Below are positions 8,729 through 16,372 of a DNA stretch of 64,000 nucleotides, in pieces (the first letter of the stretch is position 1; each line of letters starts with the position of its first letter). Below the pieces are notes generated by a model, which made no database searches, had not been told where the DNA came from, and worked only from the letters and a program-made list of their open reading frames with translations. Made by a program: the position numbers and the translations under genes. Location of the stretch: positions 1,426,001 to 1,490,000 of the forward strand of contig NZ_CP064653.1 of NCBI RefSeq assembly GCF_015711015.1, written 5' to 3'. Source of the DNA: Methylomonas sp. LL1. Lineage in GTDB: Bacteria > Pseudomonadota > Gammaproteobacteria > Methylococcales > Methylomonadaceae.

Positions 8729-10228
8729 ATGATGCACAAAACAGCTCTTACCAGCGTTGCCAACCCTATCTTCGGCCTGCTTGTCGCCAGCGGTTTCTAC
8801 ATCGCCGGCAGCGAACCTATTCAGGCCGCGGAAAAGAAAAGCTACACCAAGCCGGCATTTGCGGCTTTCGAAAGCCAAATGTCTGATGCCTTGTTGGGCA
8901 GCGACAAGTACGAAAAACCGGTCTGGAATCTGCACGATGCGCTGAACTTGCCGAAATGGTTGGCTATGTCGTTGGAGCAGCGTACCCGCTACGAAACCCA
9001 GGACGGCCAATTCAAGGCCAACGGCAGGGGCGGCGACCAGCAAGTCGCGCTGCAAACCGACTTCTGGCTGCAAGCCAGTTTGGGTAAGTTCCGCGCCGGC
9101 GCCGAATTTCTGGATGCACGCGCACTGGGCGCCGACAGCGGTTCCGGCGTCAACAACACCCACGCCGACACGGCCGATTTCATCCAAGGTTATCTAGCCT
9201 GGGCCGATCAGAATATTTTTTACAGCGGCTACGGTGCCGAAGTCATCGCCGGCCGCCAAACCCTCAATTTCGGTAGCCGCCGGCTGGTCGCCAGAAATGC
9301 GATGCGCAACACCATCAACAGCTTTACCGGCGTCAGGCTCAGACTGGTCGATTACAATCACTGGCAATTCAACGGCTTCGTGACGATGCCGGTCAATCGC
9401 TATCCGACCGCAGCCGCCGATATTCTCGACGAAACCCACGAGTTCGACGAGGAAGATACCCACACCTGGTTTTCCGGCGGTATTCTGGAAGTCAGCGACC
9501 TGTTCTGGGGCATCAACAGCGATGTTTATCTGTATCATCTGGACGAAGGCGACAGCCAACGCAACCAGACCCGCAACCGCCGCTATTTCACGCCCGGCAT
9601 GCGTTTTTACCTGAAACCCAATAAGGGGCAATTCGACTTCCAAACCGAAACCATAGGCCAGTTCGGCACCGTGCGCTCCAGCACCGCCGCCAGCAATGGC
9701 AGGAATCAGGATCATGCCGCCTGGTATCAGCATTTGGATGTCGGTTATACCTTCGATATTCCGTGGTCGCCACGCCTGGCCGCCGAATACGATTATGCCA
9801 GTGGCGATCACGATCCCAACGACACCAAAGACCAGCGCTTCGATACCTTGTACGGGGCGCGACGTTTCGAGTTTGGCGCGACCGGCATTTACGGCGCTTT
9901 CGCCCGTAGCAATATCAACACGCCGGGTTACCGCATCACCGCCGCGCCCCGTTCCGACGTGCAACTCGGGCTCAGCCACCGCTTCTTCTGGCTGGCGGAA
10001 GACAAGGACAGTTGGACCACGGCCAATCTGCGCGATACTAGCGGCAAAACCGATAATTTTATCGGCCAGCAGCTCGAAATGACTGCGCGCTGGGATTTCA
10101 ACAGCAGCCTGAATTTCGAAACCGGTTGGGCGCATTTGTTCAAGGGAACCTTCGCCAAGGACACCGCCAATGCGCCGACCAAGGAAGACGTCGATTATTT
10201 CTACGTGCAAAGCCAACTGCGGTTTTGA
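8729..10228 (+). CDS. Alginate-export-family outer-membrane beta-barrel protein
   Basis: 499 residues. Signal peptide up to about residue 34 (IQAAEKK...). The mature part is rich in alternating aromatic strands and ends in Phe (YFYVQSQLRF), typical of an outer-membrane barrel. The stretch from ALNLPKWLAMSLEQRTRYE onward, with GRQTLNFGSRRLVAR, is characteristic of the alginate_exp (AlgE-like porin) family. Such barrels are common beside uptake systems for small anions, and here TSUP and modABC follow. An export role cannot be excluded. AGGTAA precedes the double ATG; either ATG could be used. A ModE-like operator lies upstream. Confidence 0.85.
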   Translation: MMHKTALTSVANPIFGLLVASGFYIAGSEPIQAAEKKSYTKPAFAAFESQMSDALLGSDKYEKPVWNLHDALNLPKWLAMSLEQRTRYETQDGQFKANGRGGDQQVALQTDFWLQASLGKFRAGAEFLDARALGADSGSGVNNTHADTADFIQGYLAWADQNIFYSGYGAEVIAGRQTLNFGSRRLVARNAMRNTINSFTGVRLRLVDYNHWQFNGFVTMPVNRYPTAAADILDETHEFDEEDTHTWFSGGILEVSDLFWGINSDVYLYHLDEGDSQRNQTRNRRYFTPGMRFYLKPNKGQFDFQTETIGQFGTVRSSTAASNGRNQDHAAWYQHLDVGYTFDIPWSPRLAAEYDYASGDHDPNDTKDQRFDTLYGARRFEFGATGIYGAFARSNINTPGYRITAAPRSDVQLGLSHRFFWLAEDKDSWTTANLRDTSGKTDNFIGQQLEMTARWDFNSSLNFETGWAHLFKGTFAKDTANAPTKEDVDYFYVQSQLRF

Positions 10229-10243
10229 TGGCTTGGTATCGGG

Positions 10244-11029
10244 ATGAAAACCAATAAGCCGGCTGTTTTCGGCAGCGGCGCACTCATAGGGATATTGGGC
10301 GGGCTGATAGGCTTGGGTGGGGCCGAGTTTCGGCTGCCGCTGTTGATCGGTCTGTTCGGATTCGCTTCACTAGAGGCGGTGATTCTGAACAAAACCATGA
10401 GCCTGATCGTCGTGGCCTCGGCCTTGCCGTTCAGGGCCGGCGCCGTCCCGTTCGCCGTTCTGATGGAACATTGGCCGGTGATCCTGAATCTGTTGGCCGG
10501 CAGCCTGTTGGGGGCTTGGTTCGGCGCCAGTTGGGCGCTTCGATTGAAAAGCGAAACCCTATATCGGGTGATTGCGGTGTTGCTGGTGTTGATCGCGATA
10601 CTGCTGCTATTCGCCCATAACCCGGCAAACAGTCATCAGCCGGCGTTATCCGGCAGTGCGTTGGTGCTGGCCGGAGTCGCGGCGGGTTTAGTCATCGGCC
10701 TGGTTGCCTCGCTGATGGGCGTAGCTGGCGGCGAATTGTTGATCCCGACCCTGGTTTTGTTGTTCGGCATTGACATCAAGCTGGCCGGCAGCCTGTCGCT
10801 GGCGATCAGCCTGCCGACGATGCTGACTGGCATCGCCCGTTACAGTGCGGATCAAAGCTTTGCGGTGGTCGGCCGCAGCCGGGACTTTGTGTTGGTGATG
10901 GCCATCGGATCGTTGTTCGGTGCGTTTATCGGCGGGCAATTGGTCGGCATGATACCCGCCGAAACCTTATTGCCGATTTTGGCGGCGATACTGTCAATCT
11001 CGGCGATCAAGGTTTGGCGGCATGCATAA
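10244..11029 (+). CDS. TSUP (TauE/SafE) family permease
   Basis: 261 residues with about eight hydrophobic helices arranged as two related halves, each with a glycine-rich start (GILGGLIGLGGAEFRLPLL and a second GLVASLMGVAGGELLIPTL), the signature of sulfite exporter TauE/SafE proteins. Family members move small organic or inorganic anions, mostly sulfur oxyanions, across the inner membrane. It begins 15 bp after the barrel gene and is probably in the same transcript. The spacing to modA (about 117 bp) contains a repeat. A role with molybdate, tungstate or sulfate is only suggested by position. Confidence 0.88.
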   Translation: MKTNKPAVFGSGALIGILGGLIGLGGAEFRLPLLIGLFGFASLEAVILNKTMSLIVVASALPFRAGAVPFAVLMEHWPVILNLLAGSLLGAWFGASWALRLKSETLYRVIAVLLVLIAILLLFAHNPANSHQPALSGSALVLAGVAAGLVIGLVASLMGVAGGELLIPTLVLLFGIDIKLAGSLSLAISLPTMLTGIARYSADQSFAVVGRSRDFVLVMAIGSLFGAFIGGQLVGMIPAETLLPILAAILSISAIKVWRHA

Positions 11030-11031
11030 AA

Positions 11032-11120
11032 ACGTAGGGTATGCATTTATGCCCTTTGGGTATCGCATACCATTTTCAAATGTTTAACCGTCACAAGGTA
11101 CGCAATGCGTGCCCTACACA
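11032..11120. repeat. Palindromic repeat cluster before modA
   Basis: The gap between the TSUP gene and modA is filled with GTAGGGTATGC, GGTATCGCATACC and GGTACGCAATGCGTGCCCTA units, i.e. related GGTAYGC/GCRTACC half-palindromes. The last unit resembles the perfect palindrome at 62177-62205, so this is a dispersed REP-like family. It may affect mRNA folding between TSUP and modA. No ModE-like site is seen here. Confidence 0.6.
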
Positions 11121-11146
11121 TTTTTTGTAACCTTTTGGAGAACCCT

Positions 11147-11917
11147 ATGCTAAATCATCGTTTTTTCCGCCTGGCTGTCGCCGCCTGGCTGCTGTCGGTC
11201 GCCCCATCGATTTTTGCCGAAACGGTGTTGGTCGCCGTGGCCGCCAACTTCACCAAGCCGATGACCGAGATCGCCGAGGCCTTTGAAAAATCCACCGGCC
11301 ACGGCGCCAAGCTGTCGTTCGGTTCCTCCGGCAAATTCGTCGCCCAAATCGAGAATGGCGCGCCGTTCGAAGTGTTCATGGCCGCCGATCAGGAAAACGC
11401 GGTCAAATTGCAAAGCGCCGGACTGGCAGTGGCCGACACCCGCTTTACTTACGCCCTAGGCAAGCTGGTGTTGTGGTCGGCGACTCCGGGTTTGGTCGAC
11501 GATCGAGGCGAAGTGCTTGCCAAAGGCGGTTTCAAACATCTGGCGCTGGCCGATCCCAAACTGGCGCCCTACGGCGCGGCAGCTGTTGAAGTCTTGAAAA
11601 ACTTGGGGCTATTGGAAAAACTGCAGCCTTTGCTAGTCCAGGGCGAAAACATCTCGCAAACCCATCAATTCATCAGCACCGGCAACGCCGAGCTAGGTTT
11701 CGTTGCCTTGTCCCAAGTCATCGAAAACGGCAAGATAGCCGGCGGCTCGGGCTGGATTGTACCGGATGCGCATTACGCTCCGATTCGGCAGGATGCGATT
11801 TTGCTGACTAAAGGCGCCGAAAATTCCGCCGCGCCGGCGCTGCTGCAATTTTTAAAATCGCCGGAGGCTCGGGCGATTATTCGTAAATACGGTTACAACC
11901 TGCCTAGTCAACCCTGA
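11147..11917 (+). CDS. modA: Molybdate ABC transporter, periplasmic binding protein
   Basis: 256 residues when started at the ATG at 11147, which has TTGGAG at good spacing; an ATG at 11105 would add an unlikely leader. Signal peptide MLNHRFFRLAVAAWLLSVAPSIFA. The mature protein has VLVAVAANFTKPMTEIAEAF and LSFGSSGKFVAQIENGAPFEVFMAAD, the oxyanion-binding Ser-rich loop regions of ModA. It binds molybdate (and tungstate) in the periplasm and delivers it to ModB. Two bases separate it from modB. Confidence 0.95.
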   Translation: MLNHRFFRLAVAAWLLSVAPSIFAETVLVAVAANFTKPMTEIAEAFEKSTGHGAKLSFGSSGKFVAQIENGAPFEVFMAADQENAVKLQSAGLAVADTRFTYALGKLVLWSATPGLVDDRGEVLAKGGFKHLALADPKLAPYGAAAVEVLKNLGLLEKLQPLLVQGENISQTHQFISTGNAELGFVALSQVIENGKIAGGSGWIVPDAHYAPIRQDAILLTKGAENSAAPALLQFLKSPEARAIIRKYGYNLPSQP

Positions 11918-11919
11918 AC

Positions 11920-12606
11920 ATGCTAAGTTCCGCCGATATTGTCACGCTGTGGCTGACCTTCAAGGTCGCCAGCTTGGCTACCTTGATCATGCTGATGTTG
12001 GGCACGCCGCTGGCCTGGTGGCTAGCCCGTACCAGCTCGCGCTTCAAAGGCATCTGCAATGCGCTGGTGGCCTTGCCGCTGGTGCTGCCGCCGACGGTGC
12101 TGGGATTCTATCTGCTGGTGATGCTTGGACCGAAAGGCCCCATCGGCCAGCTGACCAGCGAATTGGGCTGGGGCACCTTGCCGTTTACCTTTCCGGGTTT
12201 AGTGGTGGCCTCGGTGTTTTATTCCCTGCCGTTCGTGGTGCAGCCCTTGCAGACCTCGTTCGCGGCAATCGGCAGACAACCGCTGGAAGCCGCCGCAACA
12301 CTGCGAGCCGGGCCGCTGGATACTTTTTTCAGTGTGGTAATGCCCCTGGCGAAACCCGGCTTCATGACCGCCGCGATCCTGGGCTTTGCCCATACGGTCG
12401 GCGAATTCGGCGTGGTGTTGATGGTGGGCGGCAATATTCCCGACAAGACCCGCGTGGTGTCGGTGCAAATCTATAACCACGTCGAAGCGTTGGAATACCA
12501 ACAAGCCCACTGGCTGGCCGGCGGCCTGCTGCTGTTTTCCTTTACGGTGTTGCTGGTGCTGTACAGCGCGCTGAAGACTCACCCCGTTGCCCATCAACTC
12601 AAATGA
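11920..12606 (+). CDS. modB: Molybdate ABC transporter, membrane permease
   Basis: 228 residues with about five to six membrane helices. The ModB landmarks are present: ALVALPLVLPPTVLGFYLL near residues 46-64, and the EAA-type coupling loop in the AAATLRAGPLDTFFSVVMPLAKPG region, which contacts the ATPase. It forms the molybdate channel as a homodimer. The ATGA overlap with modC and the two-base gap from modA show a single operon. Confidence 0.95.
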   Translation: MLSSADIVTLWLTFKVASLATLIMLMLGTPLAWWLARTSSRFKGICNALVALPLVLPPTVLGFYLLVMLGPKGPIGQLTSELGWGTLPFTFPGLVVASVFYSLPFVVQPLQTSFAAIGRQPLEAAATLRAGPLDTFFSVVMPLAKPGFMTAAILGFAHTVGEFGVVLMVGGNIPDKTRVVSVQIYNHVEALEYQQAHWLAGGLLLFSFTVLLVLYSALKTHPVAHQLK

Positions 12607-13676
12607 CGACGCCAATCAACGCAAAATTCGATCTCGACTACGGCGAATTTCGGCTCAAAGTAGACCTGGTTTTGCCTGGCAGCGGCGTTACGGTGCTGTT
12701 CGGCCATTCCGGTTCCGGCAAGACCACGCTGCTGCGCTGCATAGCCGGTTTGCAGCAGGCACCGAATGGTTTTTTACAAATCAACGGCGAGGTCTGGCAG
12801 GACAGCGAACGTAACTTGTTTCTGCCTACCCATAAGCGTTCGTTGGGCTATGTGTTTCAGGAAGCCAATCTGTTTCCGCATCTGTCGGTCAAGGGCAATC
12901 TGCAATTCGGCTTGAAGCGCACCGGCTTGGCCGGTGCCGATTTGACACATATCCTGGAACTCTTGGGCATCGCTCATCTATTGGAACGCATGCCGGACGG
13001 GCTGTCCGGCGGCGAACGCCAGCGGGTGGCCATCGCCAGGGCGCTGGCGCTGAATCCGCAAATTCTGTTAATGGACGAGCCGCTGGCGGCCCTGGATTTC
13101 AAGCGCAAGCAGGAAATCCTGCCCTATCTGGGTCGCTTGCATCGGGAATTGAACATACCTGTGCTGTATGTCACCCATTCCCAGCAGGAAGTCGCGCAAC
13201 TGGCGGATCATCTGGTGATCATGGACGAAGGCAAAGCGCTGGCTTCCGGCCCGCTGTCGGAAACCTTGAGCCGGCTGGATGTGCCGCTGGCCCACGATAG
13301 GGAAGCGGCGACGGTTTGGCAAGTGACGGTTGCCGGCCATGAAGCGCTATACCATTTAATACATATCGAATTTGATGGTGGTAAACTCTACCTGCCAAGC
13401 TTTGCTGCCGAAATCGGCGCGCCGCTCAGGATACAGATTCACGCCCGCGACGTCAGCATCACGCTGCAAGAACCCACCGCCACCAGCATTCTCAATGTTT
13501 TGCCGGCCGTGGTTACCGACATTGCCGATGATGACAGCGGCCAGAGCGTGGTGCGTTTACTCGTCGGCAGTCTACCGTTGTTGGCCCATATCACCCGCAA
13601 GTCCGCCGTATTGTTGGACTTACGGGCCGGTATGCGGGTATTCGTGCAAATCAAGGGCACATCGATACTAAATTAA
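12603..13676 (+). CDS. modC: Molybdate ABC transporter, ATPase with C-terminal Mop domain
   Basis: 357 residues. The ATPase domain (1-230) is complete: Walker A GHSGSGKTT, Q-loop VFQEANLFPH, signature LSGGERQRVAIARAL, Walker B ILLMDEPLAALD and switch His in YVTHSQQE. The last 70 residues (from about 285, RIQIHARDVSITLQEPTATSI) form a Mop/TOBE domain that binds oxyanion and can give trans-inhibition. It overlaps modB by four bases. It is the active partner for comparison with the degraded paralog at 14249. Confidence 0.95.
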   Translation: MTTPINAKFDLDYGEFRLKVDLVLPGSGVTVLFGHSGSGKTTLLRCIAGLQQAPNGFLQINGEVWQDSERNLFLPTHKRSLGYVFQEANLFPHLSVKGNLQFGLKRTGLAGADLTHILELLGIAHLLERMPDGLSGGERQRVAIARALALNPQILLMDEPLAALDFKRKQEILPYLGRLHRELNIPVLYVTHSQQEVAQLADHLVIMDEGKALASGPLSETLSRLDVPLAHDREAATVWQVTVAGHEALYHLIHIEFDGGKLYLPSFAAEIGAPLRIQIHARDVSITLQEPTATSILNVLPAVVTDIADDDSGQSVVRLLVGSLPLLAHITRKSAVLLDLRAGMRVFVQIKGTSILN

Positions 13677-13698
13677 TTCACCCATAAGGAGATTCATC

Positions 13699-14127
13699 AT
13701 GAAAGCAAGTGCACGTAATCAATTCACCGGTACAGTTCGCGACGTGATCGTCGGCGCGGTCAATGCCGAAGTTCATGTCGGTCTGAAAGGTGGCGAGATC
13801 ATCGCCGCCACGGTAACCAAGGAATCGGTCGACGAACTCGGCATCAAATCCGGCATGGATGTCATTGCGATGGTCAAGGCACCGCAAGTCATTATCGTTA
13901 CCGATTTCGGCGGTTATAAACTGTCGGCTCGTAACCAATTGCCGGGTACGGTGACTGCCGTCAAGCACGGCGCGGTTAATTCCGAGATCGATATCGAACT
14001 CAAGGGCGGCGATAAACTTGCCGCTACCATCACCAATGATAGCGTCGAAACATTGGGCTTGGCTAAGGGACAAGCGGCTACGGCGGTATTCAAGGCCGGC
14101 GCGGTGATTTTGGCGGTCGCCGGTTAA
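13699..14127 (+). CDS. Di-Mop molybdate-binding protein (molbindin, ModG type)
   Basis: 142 residues made of two Mop domains in tandem (about 2-70 and 73-140). Both begin with the same pattern, SARNQFTGTV and SARNQLPGTV, and have the xGAVNxE motif (VGAVNAEVHV, HGAVNSEIDI). Such proteins form trimers that hold about eight molybdate ions and buffer the cell's Mo. AAGGAG lies before the ATG, so strong translation is expected. It follows modC by 22 bp. A Mo store would suit an organism making Mo-nitrogenase. Confidence 0.93.
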   Translation: MKASARNQFTGTVRDVIVGAVNAEVHVGLKGGEIIAATVTKESVDELGIKSGMDVIAMVKAPQVIIVTDFGGYKLSARNQLPGTVTAVKHGAVNSEIDIELKGGDKLAATITNDSVETLGLAKGQAATAVFKAGAVILAVAG

Positions 14128-14171
14128 GCCGCTAGCGGTTTGAAAATAACTTCCCGTTGACCCGGACAGTT

Positions 14172-14223
14172 CTCACCGGTGCGGGAGGGGCTTAGGCCGC
14201 GACCATAATATTGCGTCGCGGCC
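14172..14223. repeat. REP-like repeat with GGCCGCGAC dyad
   Basis: The 121-bp gap between the Mop gene and the second ATPase holds GCGGGAGGGGCTTA followed by GGCCGCGAC (14195-14203) and GTCGCGGCC (14215-14223), a nine-base perfect stem. The same family recurs at 55376-55432, where both GGGAGG flanks are present. The stem could cut transcription or stabilise upstream mRNA. Confidence 0.7.
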
Positions 14224-14248
14224 GAGCCATCTTTACGATGGAGGCAGC

Positions 14249-15394
14249 ATGTTGCTGGAAATGAATGTAAAACTACGCCGGGGCCATTTTGACCTTAGCA
14301 CGCAATTATCGGTCGGCGATACCAACATCGGCCTATTCGGTCAATCCGGTGCCGGCAAAAGTACGTTGCTGAGCTTGATCGCCGGCACCCTGCAGCCTCA
14401 AAGCGGACAAATCGTGCTGGACGGAAAAATTTTATTCGATAGCCGCAAGGGCATCGTGATGCCGCGCGAGCAACGTCCCGTGGGCGCGGTATTACAAGAC
14501 GACTGCGCCGATTCGACCGAAACCGTGCGCGATAACTTGACCGCCGCCTATCAACGCACGCTGAAACAACGGCGTTTGTTCAAACTGGATTATTTGGTCG
14601 GGCTGTTGGAACTAGGCCCCCTGCTCGATCATGCGATCGAATTGCTGTCCGCCGGCGAACGCCAACGCGTGGCCTTGGCACGCTCGCTACTGAAATCGCC
14701 AAAACTGTTGTTATTGGACGATACCTTCGCTGCCATCGGCAACGCTTACCGCCAGCAATTACTGCCGATATTGAAACGGCTGCAAGATGAATTCGGCCTA
14801 CCGGTGCTGTATGCCAGCCAATCGCTGGGCGAAATTCTGGATTTGACCGACAGTCTGATCGTGCTGGAACATGGTCAAATACTGCGTAGCGGCCCCTTAC
14901 GCGAAGTCGCCAAGCAACAAGGCATCTTGCGTTATCTGGGCATCCGCCAAATCGACAATATCCTGCCCGTCGGCATCCGCGATCACGACTATCAAGCCGG
15001 TTGCAGCCTGGCCGACAGTTTCGGCCTACCGCTGGCCCTGCCGTTACGTCCGCATTTAATGCTAGGCAGCCAAACCCAGGTATCGATACGCGCCAACGAC
15101 ATCGCCTTATCGCGCGGCTTTATCGAGGGCATATCAATCCAGAATCAGATCAAGGGACGAATCTGCGCGTTGATTCCCAGCGGCGACAGCCTGATCGTGC
15201 AGGTCGATTGCGGCGGCACGCTACTGGCCGAAATCACGCCGGGCGCCTGCCGGGACATGGACCTGCGGGAAGGCGACTGGGTCTACTGCCTAATTAAAAC
15301 CCATGCCATCGTCTATTTGGCTGAATTGGACACCCTACCCTATCAACGCGTGGTCAATCATCGGGATGGTTACTATTATTTGAGTGCCGGCTAA
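14249..15394 (+). CDS. ModC-like ABC ATPase with degraded catalytic motifs
   Basis: 381 residues, laid out like ModC: an ABC ATPase domain (1-235) and a C-terminal Mop/TOBE region (about 290-360). Walker A (GQSGAGKST) and the signature (LSAGERQRVALARSLL) are kept. The Walker B Glu is Asp (LLLLDDTFAAI), the D-loop Asp is lost (AIG instead of ALD), and the switch His is Gln (YASQSLGE, where ModC has YVTHSQQE). It may therefore bind ATP and Mo but hydrolyse ATP poorly. No second permease gene is near. Possible roles are a regulatory partner of ModB or a Mo sensor, both inferred. GGAGG precedes the ATG. Confidence 0.8.
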   Translation: MLLEMNVKLRRGHFDLSTQLSVGDTNIGLFGQSGAGKSTLLSLIAGTLQPQSGQIVLDGKILFDSRKGIVMPREQRPVGAVLQDDCADSTETVRDNLTAAYQRTLKQRRLFKLDYLVGLLELGPLLDHAIELLSAGERQRVALARSLLKSPKLLLLDDTFAAIGNAYRQQLLPILKRLQDEFGLPVLYASQSLGEILDLTDSLIVLEHGQILRSGPLREVAKQQGILRYLGIRQIDNILPVGIRDHDYQAGCSLADSFGLPLALPLRPHLMLGSQTQVSIRANDIALSRGFIEGISIQNQIKGRICALIPSGDSLIVQVDCGGTLLAEITPGACRDMDLREGDWVYCLIKTHAIVYLAELDTLPYQRVVNHRDGYYYLSAG

Positions 15395-15586
15395 CTGGGT
15401 TGAGGCGTTACCGGATTCAAAAATCCGACAACACCATCGATCCGCCCGGAATTGGACAAACCCGCTTTATTCCATCTTAAGGCCATCGGCACGGTGAGGT
15501 TAATACAGTCCGGGCCACGCTTGGCGCCCACTCACAGAGGAAACCATGATAAATTAGCACTATACGTTTCCATCCACTCTTCCAAC

Positions 15587-16210
15587 ATGAATATTCAACA
15601 TAAAGCTCATCCTTGGCACGGCATTCAACCCGGCGAAAACGCCCCCGATATCGTCACCGCTTTCATTGAAATTGTCCCTTCCGACACCGTCAAATACGAA
15701 GTTGATAAAGCCACCGGCTATTTAAAAATCGATAGACCACAAAAATTCTCCAGCATGATTCCAACCTTGTACGGCTTTATTCCGCAAACCTACTGCGCGG
15801 AAAAAACAGCGGAGTATGCGGAAATCATGTCCGGCAAAACCGTCAGTAAGGGCGACGGCGACCCTTTGGATATTTGCGTATTGAGCGAACGTAGCGTGAC
15901 CCACGGTGACATACTCGTGCAGGCGATTCCGATTGGCGGCTTTCGCTTACTGGATGGCGGCGAGGCCGACGATAAGATCATTGCCGTGATGAAAGGCGAC
16001 GAGTTTTACCGGCAATGGCGCAATGTTTCGGATTGCCCGGAATCTTATATCAATCGTTTGAAACATTATTTTCTGACTTATAAACACCTTCCTCATGAGA
16101 AAAGCATTTGCGAAATCACCCACGTCTACGGCCGGGAAGAGGCGCATGAAGTAATTAAGCGCTCAATGGCCGATTACGAGTATCATTTCGGCAATCGGGA
16201 TGATGAGTAG
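15587..16210 (+). CDS. ppa: Inorganic pyrophosphatase (family I)
   Basis: Cytoplasmic Mg-dependent enzyme that hydrolyses pyrophosphate and drives biosynthesis forward. The start at 15587 gives 207 residues beginning MNIQHKAHPW; an in-frame start at 15452 would add 45 residues without family character. Active-site landmarks are VKYEVDKATGYLKIDR, YGFIPQTYC, the metal-binding GDGDPLDICVLSE and DDKIIAV. The family I call rests on this set. The ribosome site before 15587 is poor, while a good one (GAGGAAACC) precedes a three-codon ORF at 15546, so the start is less sure than the function. Confidence 0.9.
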   Translation: MNIQHKAHPWHGIQPGENAPDIVTAFIEIVPSDTVKYEVDKATGYLKIDRPQKFSSMIPTLYGFIPQTYCAEKTAEYAEIMSGKTVSKGDGDPLDICVLSERSVTHGDILVQAIPIGGFRLLDGGEADDKIIAVMKGDEFYRQWRNVSDCPESYINRLKHYFLTYKHLPHEKSICEITHVYGREEAHEVIKRSMADYEYHFGNRDDE

Positions 16211-16372
16211 ATTGGCTTGCTGTGCTATTGAACTGGAAGTCTGACGACCATAAGAGGCTCTACACAAGCTTCTCCAAACAAGAAGACTGGGATGAGGAAG
16301 ATGTATTTTCATTCTCCCTCCCCCAACCCCCTCCAACAGGAGGATTCAAACGATCATCCCCCGGGCACTGAT

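Noticed and set aside
9194-10216. 340-codon minus-strand frame opposite the barrel gene
   Set aside because: Antisense shadow; no recognised protein pattern, and the plus strand has a clear outer-membrane barrel.
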